Positions 18,441 through 25,534 of a stretch of DNA of 64,000 bases are shown here, one piece after another. The stretch is from positions 62,001 to 126,000 of the forward strand of contig JAFQKE010000024.1 of the NCBI GenBank assembly GCA_017397065.1, given 5' to 3'. Below the pieces are notes generated by a model, which saw nothing but the letters and a program-made list of their open reading frames with translations, made no database searches and was not told where the DNA came from. The stretch is from Clostridia bacterium (GTDB lineage: Bacteria; Bacillota_A; Clostridia; Oscillospirales; Acutalibacteraceae). How positions within the stretch are numbered: the stretch's first letter is position 1; every line of letters starts with the position of its first letter. A program made the position numbers and the translations under genes.

Positions 18441-18469
18441 ATATTATCATATATAGTTATAAAACACAA
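18441..18469 (-). promoter_or_regulatory. OPT transporter promoter
   Basis: Minus-strand TTGTGT (18464-18469), 17-bp spacer, TAATAT (18441-18446). The 5' leader can form a TTTAAGA/TCTTAAA hairpin. Confidence 0.6.
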
Positions 18470-18489
18470 GATTTTTTGCAAAAAAACAG

Positions 18490-19755
18490 TTAATTTGCGT
18501 TTATATTTAACTTTTTTTCGCTGGTTTTTGAGAACACGAATTTTTGACCCGAATATAAACCGGTATAGCCCGATATAACAAAGCTTATAATGGTGCTAAG
18601 TGTCAGATAAATCATTGCTTCTCCGCCGAAAAGCTCAAGGCATATAAACAAGGTGGCAATGGGGCAATTTGTTACTCCGCAAAATAAAGCCGACATTCCT
18701 AAAGCGGCACCAAAAGCAGGATCTAAATTAAGCAAAACGCCAATACTGCCGCCAAAGGTCGCACCTATAAATAATGAGGGGACAATTTCGCCGCCCTTAA
18801 AGCCAACTCCAATTGTTATTATGGTAAATAATATCTTTAAAATAAATGCTTCGTAGCGCACCTCACCCGAGTTGAAGATTCTTTCGATAATTTCAATTCC
18901 GCCGCCGTTATAATCGGTTGTTCCAACAGCAAGGGTAAGTAATACAATTAGCGAACCGCCGATAAAAATTCTTACAAATTCGTTTTTAAAGCATTTTTTA
19001 AAAAGATTGTGTGAAATATGCATAGATTTGCAAAAAGCGAAGCTTATAGCAGCGGCTAAAACAGAAATTATTACCGACTTATAAAGCAATTCAAAGCTAT
19101 AATCAGGAATAGCTTTAAGGTGAAAACGTTCGGGGGCAATGTTAAATAGCTGTGATATATAAAAGGCAGTGAAGGAGGATATCATTCCGGGCAGAAAAGC
19201 GGCCGAACAAAATGAGCCGACACTTACAACTTCAATTGCAAAAATAAAGGCGCCTAAAGGCGTTCCAAAAACGGCCGAAAAAACAGCCCCCATACCGCAC
19301 ATAGTAAGTATGTGTAGTGAGCGATTGTCTAGTCGGAAAATTTTGCCGCAAAAAGCAGAAATGCTTCCGCCAAGCTGTAGTGCCGCACCTTCTCGACCGG
19401 ATGAGCCTCCGCAAAGGTGTGTGATTACCGAGCCTATAAATATAGCCGGTGCCAGTAAAATTCTTATTTGCTTTTCCCCACGTACAAATTTAAAAACTTC
19501 ATTTGTTCCTAAATTTGTTACTTTGCATAGCTTATATATAAAAATAATAGCAATACCGCCAAGGGGGAGAAAGTATAAAATCCAATCATTTGCAGTTCTC
19601 AGTTCGGTTACATAACTTATGGATTTTGAAAAAAGTACACCTGCAAGACCGCAGATGCCGCCGATTATTACTCCTAAAATTACCCATTTGAAAATTGCAA
19701 GGCAATAATCTTTAAATTTATTCCAATTTTTCAAAAAAAGTGTTTTTGTATTCAA
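18490..19755 (-). CDS. ClC-family chloride channel or transporter
   Basis: A 421-residue membrane protein with the ClC signatures GGSSGREGAALQLGG (the second conserved region, holding the gating Glu of GREG) and GVGFKGGEIVPSLFIGATFG (third region). The first canonical motif GSGIP is replaced by NLGTNEVF, as in the SycA-like branch of the family. There is no CBS domain. The start is TTG (19755) preceded by GAGGT. Depending on coupling residues it could be a proton/chloride exchanger, a channel, or an exporter of another anion. It lies upstream of the OPT gene on the same strand, but that gene has its own promoter. Confidence 0.92.
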   Translation of the reverse strand: MNTKTLFLKNWNKFKDYCLAIFKWVILGVIIGGICGLAGVLFSKSISYVTELRTANDWILYFLPLGGIAIIFIYKLCKVTNLGTNEVFKFVRGEKQIRILLAPAIFIGSVITHLCGGSSGREGAALQLGGSISAFCGKIFRLDNRSLHILTMCGMGAVFSAVFGTPLGAFIFAIEVVSVGSFCSAAFLPGMISSFTAFYISQLFNIAPERFHLKAIPDYSFELLYKSVIISVLAAAISFAFCKSMHISHNLFKKCFKNEFVRIFIGGSLIVLLTLAVGTTDYNGGGIEIIERIFNSGEVRYEAFILKILFTIITIGVGFKGGEIVPSLFIGATFGGSIGVLLNLDPAFGAALGMSALFCGVTNCPIATLFICLELFGGEAMIYLTLSTIISFVISGYTGLYSGQKFVFSKTSEKKLNINAN

Positions 19756-19801
19756 TTGATATGACCTCTTAAAGCTATAGTAATTTTAATGAGTAGATTT
19801 G

Positions 19802-20359
19802 CTAAATCCACCCAAAAAAGCTGAAATTTTTATTATATTCAATCTCTGTAACATCACAGTAATCTATTTTCCATTTACCTGTAAAACGGCGTATGATTCC
19901 ACCATGACTAACAACAATAATTTTTTCAAACCCCAAATCATAATATTTGTCTGCTACGGGTTTTATTCGATTTGTGATTTCGCTCAGAGTTTCCCATTTT
20001 TTTATTTGACCATCCGGGGCTTCGCCAGAATATTTAATAAAATCTAAGTTTAAAGCCTTGGCTTCATCAGCACCCTTTACTCTAAAGGTTTTATCAAAAA
20101 TCTGCTCGTGCAGGTCGGTTTCTACGGCGAGTTCAATAATAAGATTTTTAGATATGATTGCCGCTGTTTGAAGTGCTCTTGTGTAGGGAGAGGAAATAAT
20201 TATTTGTGCGTTATTTAAAAGCGGATTTTTTGAAACTTTTTCTGCTTGGTTAATACCGTTTTTAGTAAGTGGCGCAAAGTCCCTGCCCTGACCAATAAAC
20301 CCACGTGAATCAACCTCACTAAAATCGGGCTCGCCGTGACGAATAAAAACAATCTTCAT
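19802..20359 (-). CDS. Histidine phosphatase family protein
   Basis: A 185-residue phosphoglycerate-mutase-like phosphatase. The catalytic RHG motif is at residues 7-9 (FIRHGEPDFSE) and the second catalytic His is in VVSHGGIIRRFTG. It starts 8 bases after the stop of the acyltransferase, so the two form an operon. The substrate cannot be told from sequence; the pairing hints at a phosphorylated lipid or sugar intermediate. Confidence 0.92.
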   Translation of the reverse strand: MKIVFIRHGEPDFSEVDSRGFIGQGRDFAPLTKNGINQAEKVSKNPLLNNAQIIISSPYTRALQTAAIISKNLIIELAVETDLHEQIFDKTFRVKGADEAKALNLDFIKYSGEAPDGQIKKWETLSEITNRIKPVADKYYDLGFEKIIVVSHGGIIRRFTGKWKIDYCDVTEIEYNKNFSFFGWI

Positions 20360-20367
20360 AAATTTTA

Positions 20368-21648
20368 TTACCTTAAAATTGATTTTCTTTCCTTTGTTTT
20401 TTCAAGATTTTTTTGGTAAATTATTTCGGTTGCAAAGGCTAGCTTGGTGATAACATTCTGCTTTGTGGGGTAACAGTAGAATGAGTCGTTTTCGGTGGAA
20501 ATATCTACGCAGTCGAAAGGCTTGATGTAACAGTAATCATATTCAATGTGCAGGCTGTTATTTTCTAATGGAGTGCGTATTATTCTGTAATCCTCGCCGT
20601 TATAACAACCCTCTAAAATAAAGCCGTTTTCAGCAGAATGGGTGAGGGTAGCCTTGCCAAGCGGCATAAATCTCCAGCATCGGGGCAGAGAATAAACATC
20701 AACCTCATCGCTGAAAGAATATTCACCCTTTTCAATCTGTTTTTTAACCTGTTCACGCTCCCATTCAAACCAATCGGGAATATGTGAAAATTCGGTTTCA
20801 CCCTCTAAAGCCTGTAGATTTCCATCTTCGTTCCAGTTCCATCGTTTGCCGCAAGCGGTACAGAAAATTTTACTTCCCCTTGAATCCATTTTGGATTCGG
20901 TTAAACAGTGGGGACATTGGTATAATACCTTGTGTAGTCCCTCGGCACGAAAAGGCTCCTTTATAAGGATTCCATTTTCCTTTTGATATCGGTAATCGTC
21001 GTATTCGAAAGCATTTTTTACAGCCTCATTTATTTCATCTACCGACATTGATTTTATTTGCTCGGTTGTTAAAATTTTGGTCATAGTTGTGTGAAGCGGC
21101 ACCTTGCGTTTTTTTCTGAAATTCCAAAACGGAGAGTGCAGATGGTTGCCGTGATGCAGGGCTACCACAACAGGCACCTTGTTAAGCTTTATAAGCTTTC
21201 CAAGTGATTCCGGCATATATGAGGTTGTGCCGCAGGGGGAGTATCTCGCTTCGGGATACATTGAAAGAATATCACCCTTTTTAAGTACACGGTTTATGGA
21301 TTTTATAAGGTGCATATCACGGGTGAATTTTCTTGTGCAGATTCCACCTATAAGCTCTAATAAAAAAGGCCTTCGGTAGTATCCGTCAATACTTACAACA
21401 TTATTTACACGGTAGGGCAGGGTACCCATTGCCGTGATTTCAAAATCAATAAAATACATATGGTTGCTTAGTAGCATATAGGGTGGCTTTAAACCCTCCA
21501 TATTTATTTTATCTATTCTGTATTTTTTGCCGATAAGCATAATTCGGGAAAGCAGCCATATAAGCCATACAATTACAATAGGTTGGCGGATGGGGTATTT
21601 TGCGGTGTTATATCTTTTTTTGTTTTTGTAATTTACTTCCTTAATCAT
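20368..21648 (-). CDS. PlsC-type acyltransferase fused to a zinc-ribbon C-terminal domain
   Basis: A 426-residue protein. The N-terminal half carries the glycerolphosphate acyltransferase HX4D motif (SNHMYFID) and a second acceptor motif with PEARYSPCG. Around residues 245-275 two CxxC pairs (CPHC and CTAC) form a zinc ribbon, followed by a C-terminal domain of about 150 residues of unknown role. Typical 1-acyl-glycerol-3-phosphate acyltransferases are 200-250 residues, so the C-terminal half is an addition. Probably membrane-associated phospholipid synthesis; the ribbon's function is unknown. Confidence 0.88.
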   Translation of the reverse strand: MIKEVNYKNKKRYNTAKYPIRQPIVIVWLIWLLSRIMLIGKKYRIDKINMEGLKPPYMLLSNHMYFIDFEITAMGTLPYRVNNVVSIDGYYRRPFLLELIGGICTRKFTRDMHLIKSINRVLKKGDILSMYPEARYSPCGTTSYMPESLGKLIKLNKVPVVVALHHGNHLHSPFWNFRKKRKVPLHTTMTKILTTEQIKSMSVDEINEAVKNAFEYDDYRYQKENGILIKEPFRAEGLHKVLYQCPHCLTESKMDSRGSKIFCTACGKRWNWNEDGNLQALEGETEFSHIPDWFEWEREQVKKQIEKGEYSFSDEVDVYSLPRCWRFMPLGKATLTHSAENGFILEGCYNGEDYRIIRTPLENNSLHIEYDYCYIKPFDCVDISTENDSFYCYPTKQNVITKLAFATEIIYQKNLEKTKERKSILR

Positions 21649-21673
21649 AAATATATCACATCCTACAAACTTG

Positions 21674-21702
21674 ATTTTACACTATTTTTCTTCAAAAAGC
21701 AA
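21674..21702 (-). promoter_or_regulatory. Promoter of the acyltransferase-phosphatase operon
   Basis: Minus-strand TTGCTT (21697-21702), 17-bp spacer, TAAAAT (21674-21679). Confidence 0.55.
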
Positions 21703-21731
21703 CATTTTTAATTCCGGTAGCTTATTTACAC

Positions 21732-21760
21732 TTGAAAGAGATGATATTGTTTGGTATACT
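21732..21760 (+). promoter_or_regulatory. Promoter of the alpha/beta hydrolase operon
   Basis: TTGAAA (21732-21737), 17-bp spacer, TATACT (21755-21760). It overlaps the earliest possible start codon in the frame, which argues for the later start at 21813. Confidence 0.75.
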
Positions 21761-21812
21761 TAAAATAGTAAAGATATATTTTGCGATTTCCATAATAAAA
21801 GCAGGTGATAGA

Positions 21813-22772
21813 ATGACAGCTTTATATATTATTTTAGGTGTTTTGGCAGGAAGCGTGCTTTTGGTTTTAATTACCTCCTTTGTTTGCTTTATGCTGGCTT
21901 TTTTTGGTATTCGTGAAAAGCAGAGTGATAAATTTAAAATCCCACCCGGAAAGATTTACAAGCCCTACCGTGACACTATGGTAAAATGGATGAAAGAGGT
22001 AAGAGAAATGCCCTCAAGGGAGGTAAGCATTACTTCGTTTGACGGTCTTACCCTTTATGGAAAATATTATGAGTATTCCAAAGATGCTCCGATTGAGCTG
22101 ATGTTCCACGGCTACAGAGGTACAGGGGAACGTGATTTGTGTGGCGGTGTTCAGCGTTGCTTTAAGCTTGGCCGAAGCTGCTTAATAGTAGATCAGCGTA
22201 CTGCAGGTAAAAGCGGCGGCAGGGTGATAACCTTTGGTATAAGAGAGAGCCGTGATTGCCTTAAATGGATTGATTACATAATAGAAAATATAAATAAAGA
22301 TGCAAAAATTATAATAACGGGAATCTCGATGGGAGCGGCTACCGTTACGGTGGCGGCCGGAGAAGATTTGCCACAAAATGTTATATCCGCACTTGCTGAT
22401 TGCGGATATACATCACCTGAGGCAATTATTAAAAAGGTTATTAAGGATTTAAAGTTGCCGCCTAAAATTATGTACCCATTTGTAAAGCTTGGTGCAAGGA
22501 TTTTTGGCAGACTTGATTTGGATGAATATTCTCCCATAAAAGCAATGGAAAACTGTAAAATCCCCATCATTTTTATCCACGGTACAACCGATGATTTTGT
22601 ACCCTATGAAATGAGCGTGGAAAATTATAATGCCTGCACCCACAAAATCAAAAAAATGGTGTCGGTAGAGGGGGCAGGTCACGGACTCGCTTATCTTGTA
22701 GATACCGAGGGCTATTTTAAAGCAATAAGAGAGTTTGATGAACTTTTGGCTGCAGAGAACAAACAAAACTAA
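21813..22772 (+). CDS. Membrane-anchored alpha/beta hydrolase
   Basis: A 319-residue serine hydrolase with one N-terminal membrane segment (LYIILGVLAGSVLLVLITSF). The nucleophile elbow is GISMG, the acid is in HGTTDDFVPYE and the histidine in GAGHGLAYL. The start at 21813 has AGGTGA upstream and follows a promoter; the longer frame from 21732 would include that promoter. Similar Clostridia proteins are annotated as hydrolases or peptidases of the S9-like fold; the substrate is unknown. The TIM-barrel gene follows 50 bases later without a terminator. Confidence 0.9.
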   Translation: MTALYIILGVLAGSVLLVLITSFVCFMLAFFGIREKQSDKFKIPPGKIYKPYRDTMVKWMKEVREMPSREVSITSFDGLTLYGKYYEYSKDAPIELMFHGYRGTGERDLCGGVQRCFKLGRSCLIVDQRTAGKSGGRVITFGIRESRDCLKWIDYIIENINKDAKIIITGISMGAATVTVAAGEDLPQNVISALADCGYTSPEAIIKKVIKDLKLPPKIMYPFVKLGARIFGRLDLDEYSPIKAMENCKIPIIFIHGTTDDFVPYEMSVENYNACTHKIKKMVSVEGAGHGLAYLVDTEGYFKAIREFDELLAAENKQN

Positions 22773-22822
22773 TTTAAGCGAATCTTATGATTTATAAAAA
22801 CATTTTGAAAATGGTGATTTTT

Positions 22823-23662
22823 ATGAAAATAGGTATTTCTACAGGAGCTTATTCTCGCTATGGCGATAAAATGTTTGAAAAAGTAAAAGGCTTTGGCTAT
22901 TCAGCGGTTGATTTTTTAATGTCAAATACCAATGCAGATATTTATACCAAGGATTTAAATGAAGTAAAAGAATATTTGCTTCATTTAAAAAAGTTGGCAA
23001 ATGATGCTGGGATAGTTGTTAATCAAGCCCATGGCCCTTGGCGATGGCCCCCTCAGGATGATACGTTAGAAAATCGGTTGGAACGTATGGAAAAAATGAA
23101 GCGTTCAATACAAATGGCTTATTTGCTTGGTGCTGAAAACTTTGTTATACATCCTTTGGAACCTTTCGGAATAAACGATTTAGATATAGGCAAACAAAAG
23201 GAAACCTTTGGAATTAACTATGAATTTTTTATGGAGTTACTACCAACAGCCAAAGAGTATGGCGTTGTAATTTGTCTGGAAAATATGCCTTGGGATAGGT
23301 TTTCAATGGCAAGGCCGGAAGATATTTTAAATTTTGTAAATAAAATTAACGACGATAATTTTAAGGCTTGTTTGGATACAGGTCACGTAGCGGCTCTTGA
23401 ATTATCGGCAGGCGATTCGGTTCGACTTTTAAATAAAGAATTAAGGGTTTTCCATGTTCACGATAGTTATCCGGGCAGGGATATGCATTTATTGCCTTAT
23501 TGTGGAATTATAGATTGGGCAGATTTTGGTGCGGCGGTTAAGGAAATTGGTTTTGACGGAGTAATATCCTTGGAAACTGCTCCTTCGGAAAAGTTGCCTA
23601 AGTCAATTTTTGAAGAAATGAGCCTAACACTTAGCAAGATTTTAAAAAGTATAGTGGAATAA
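22823..23662 (+). CDS. Sugar phosphate isomerase/epimerase (xylose-isomerase-like TIM barrel)
   Basis: A 279-residue AP endonuclease 2-type barrel starting MKIGISTGAY. Metal-ligand motifs typical of the family are visible: ICLENMPWD (Glu), CLDTGHV (Asp/His), FHVHDSY (His) and ISLETAP (Glu). The start at 22823 has GGTGA five bases upstream; an earlier in-frame ATG at 22787 lacks a site. It probably isomerises or epimerises a sugar or inositol derivative. It ends the short operon begun at 21813. Confidence 0.9.
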   Translation: MKIGISTGAYSRYGDKMFEKVKGFGYSAVDFLMSNTNADIYTKDLNEVKEYLLHLKKLANDAGIVVNQAHGPWRWPPQDDTLENRLERMEKMKRSIQMAYLLGAENFVIHPLEPFGINDLDIGKQKETFGINYEFFMELLPTAKEYGVVICLENMPWDRFSMARPEDILNFVNKINDDNFKACLDTGHVAALELSAGDSVRLLNKELRVFHVHDSYPGRDMHLLPYCGIIDWADFGAAVKEIGFDGVISLETAPSEKLPKSIFEEMSLTLSKILKSIVE

Positions 23663-23703
23663 TTTTTGCCGAGAAAATATTTGAAAAAATTTTAAATTCC
23701 CTC

Positions 23704-23770
23704 TTGACTTTAACGCTTTTATGTGTTAAACTATCATACGTGGTTGCTTTAACGCTTTTATGCGATAAAG
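23704..23770 (+). promoter_or_regulatory. Orphan promoter with two inverted-repeat operators (copy 1)
   Basis: TTGACT (23704-23709), 17-bp spacer, TAAACT (23727-23732). The spacer holds TTTAACGC facing GTGTTAAA, and a second inverted repeat (CTTTAACGC facing GCGATAAAG) follows at 23747-23770. The layout is the same, to the base, as at 25158. No gene follows; it leads into repeat DNA. Confidence 0.65.
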
Positions 23771-23789
23771 TGTTGTTTATCGCAGAGAT

Positions 23790-23985
23790 TTTCGGGCGAT
23801 ACCGTAGGGGCAGGCGGTACGGCTTCGCCCAAACCCCTTTGCCACCTTGTGGCATTTCCCCTATGAGGGGAATTAGCCTCGACTGCCCGTAAAAAATTGC
23901 ATAATTTAGCGGTTTTTTCACCTCATCCACCAACGTGCGTTGGTCCCCCTTCCCCATCAAGGGGAAGGCTTGTAAACTACAATTT
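23790..23985. repeat. Hairpin-rich intergenic repeat element
   Basis: The gap between the TIM-barrel gene and degV has no credible gene. This part holds GC-richer DNA with four short hairpins: TGCCACCTTGTGGCA, CCCCTATGAGGGG, ACCAACGTGCGTTGGT and CCTTCCCC-ATCA-AGGGGAAGG. Its base composition differs from its surroundings. It looks like an interspersed palindromic repeat of the type scattered through gut Clostridia genomes; only one copy is in the window, so this is recognition rather than proof. Confidence 0.55.
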
Positions 23986-24120
23986 ATATGCCTAATATAT
24001 TTATAAAAAGAAAAATCTGTAATAAAAGTGCTTTTTTACACTTTTATTGCAGATTTTTCATTTCGTTTTATTCTTATTTAAAGGAATTTAATAAACTTTC
24101 TTTTTTACAGCCCCTTTTTT
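23986..24120. repeat. Convergent-junction terminator repeat, copy A
   Basis: Core stem at 24011-24058: AAAAATCTGTAATAAAAGTG pairing with CACTTTTATTGCAGATTTTT around CTTTTTTA. The left flank (CCTAATATATTTATAAA) and right flank (TTTATTCTTATTTAAAGGAA and on through TTTAATAAACTTT) are shared with copies B (41.6 kb) and C (63.2 kb). It lies between a plus gene and minus-strand degV and can terminate both. Confidence 0.85.
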
Positions 24121-24198
24121 ATAAATAAGCGTGTGTAGGTGGCGTAGCATTTATTATGTGTTTGTAAATCACAGATTGCTTTTTAGAGTCCCTTAATT

Positions 24199-25032
24199 TT
24201 ATACAGTCTCAAACCCAACCAAAAGCCCGCCTTTTTCGGCGTAAAAGCTACAAAGTCCTCGGCATTTATGTATTATTATTTTTGCTGTTTTAAATTCCTT
24301 TTTAATAAGCTCCTTTAATTTTTCACTAGCAGCCTCATTAAAGCAGTGAGCAATTCTTACAAGACCGCCTTTAAATCCAATTGATTTCATATGTGCAACA
24401 ATTGCTTCCAAGGCCTTTGCTTCACCACGGCACTTGTTAAGCGGCTCTAAATCACCTTTATCACTCGCTTTTCCAACAACACGTATTCCAAGCAGCCCTG
24501 CCATTTTTGCAACAAGCGAACTCACTCTGCCGTTGTTAGCCAGATTTTTCATAGATTCCAGCATAAACAAAAGTCCGGTGTGATTTGTATATTCGGTGAT
24601 TTTTTCGCATATATCATCAAAGCTTTCGCCACTAAGTATCAGCGATTTTAATTTTTCAATTATTAAGTATATTTCCGGCCCCGCTGTAAGAGAGTTAAGC
24701 ACAAAAACCTTTCGGTCAGGATGTTGTTCTTCATAGCTGGCTTTTGCTGCTTGGGCGGCATTGTAGCTGCCCGAAAGCGTACCGGTTATGGTAACACAAA
24801 AAATTTCTTCAGCGTCGCCAAAGGTGTTAAGCCAATCGGAAGGATTAGGACAGGAGGTTGAGGATTTCCCCTTATAAGCCTGCAAATCATTTACCATTTT
24901 TAGTACATCTAAATCTTCGTTATCAACATATTCATTTTCTGCGGTTATTATTTTAAGCGGTGCGGAGGCGAACTCTACACCCTCAAGGCTATGTATATCA
25001 GCCGATGAATCTGCAACTATTTTAATACTCAT
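24199..25032 (-). CDS. DegV-family fatty-acid-binding protein
   Basis: A 277-residue protein with the DegV start (IKIVADSSADI) and ITGTLSGSYNAA loop. Family members bind fatty acids; in several Firmicutes DegV/FakB proteins hand acyl chains to fatty-acid kinase FakA. No fakA is in the window. AGGAG lies 8 bases upstream of the ATG, and it has its own promoter. Whether it is a true FakB cannot be told here. Confidence 0.93.
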   Translation of the reverse strand: MSIKIVADSSADIHSLEGVEFASAPLKIITAENEYVDNEDLDVLKMVNDLQAYKGKSSTSCPNPSDWLNTFGDAEEIFCVTITGTLSGSYNAAQAAKASYEEQHPDRKVFVLNSLTAGPEIYLIIEKLKSLILSGESFDDICEKITEYTNHTGLLFMLESMKNLANNGRVSSLVAKMAGLLGIRVVGKASDKGDLEPLNKCRGEAKALEAIVAHMKSIGFKGGLVRIAHCFNEAASEKLKELIKKEFKTAKIIIHKCRGLCSFYAEKGGLLVGFETV

Positions 25033-25079
25033 TATTACTCTCCTGACATTATATTTAAAAAACTAAAAACTACATAATC

Positions 25080-25122
25080 TAGTTTTCAAAACTATATTAC
25101 GCCGTTTTGTGAATTTTGTCAA
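25080..25122 (-). promoter_or_regulatory. degV promoter
   Basis: Minus-strand TTGACA (25117-25122), 17-bp spacer, TAATAT (25094-25099). A palindrome (TAGTTTTCAAAACTA, 25080-25094) sits at the expected transcription start and may be an operator. Confidence 0.78.
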
Positions 25123-25157
25123 TAGAAAATTTGTTAAAACTTTTTTAAAAATAACTA

Positions 25158-25224
25158 TTGACTTTAGCACTTTTATGTGTTAAACTATCATATACAATCG
25201 CTTTAACGCTTTTATGCGCTAAAG
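25158..25224 (+). promoter_or_regulatory. Aryl-acid operon promoter with two inverted-repeat operators (copy 2)
   Basis: TTGACT (25158-25163), 17-bp spacer, TAAACT (25181-25186). The spacer contains TTTAGCAC facing GTGTTAAA, and a second palindrome (CTTTAACGC facing GCGCTAAAG) lies at 25201-25224, 43 bases downstream of the -35 as in copy 1. This suggests a DNA-binding regulator that acts in addition to the T-box that follows. Confidence 0.75.
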
Positions 25225-25231
25225 TAAAAAC

Positions 25232-25497
25232 GATATTTTAAAAACGCTTTGACGAAAATCAGTAGAAATATATCCTCTTTTTCAGAGAGCAGTTGGTTGG
25301 TGCAAAACTGTAAATGGTATGTTTTGAATTACCTTTCCGAGCGGCTTTTTTGAACGCTTTATACCGGCTATTAGAAAAAGACGGGTCAGCCCGATACAGC
25401 TTCGGATACTTTTGATATCCGCTTGAGGCCGATTTATTCGGTAAACTGAGGTGGTACCGCGGGAACACTCGCCCTCTGCATTAAGCAGGGGGCTTTT
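25232..25497 (+). promoter_or_regulatory. T-box riboswitch, probable tyrosine specifier
   Basis: Stem I shows AGTAG, AGAGAG and the GGTTGGTG arm. The specifier region TGAAT-TAC-CTTTCCGAG aligns with the thrS leader (TGAAG-ACC-ACCCCTGAG), placing TAC (Tyr) at 25330-25332. ATT (Ile) or TTA (Leu) one or two bases earlier cannot be fully excluded. The T-box AACTGAGGTGGTACCGCGG is at 25444-25462. The terminator is GCCCTCTGC/GCAGGGGGC (25471-25493) with TTTT. The UGGU in the T-box pairs with an ACCA tRNA end, as expected for tRNA-Tyr but not specific. It controls a non-synthetase operon of aromatic metabolism. Confidence 0.9.
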
Positions 25498-25534
25498 ATA
25501 TTTTTAAAAAGTAGTTTAAGGAGCAAAAATAATA

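Noticed and set aside
25259..25468. Minus-strand 69-codon frame in the ligase leader
   Set aside because: It is antisense to T-box RNA structure and has no start context.
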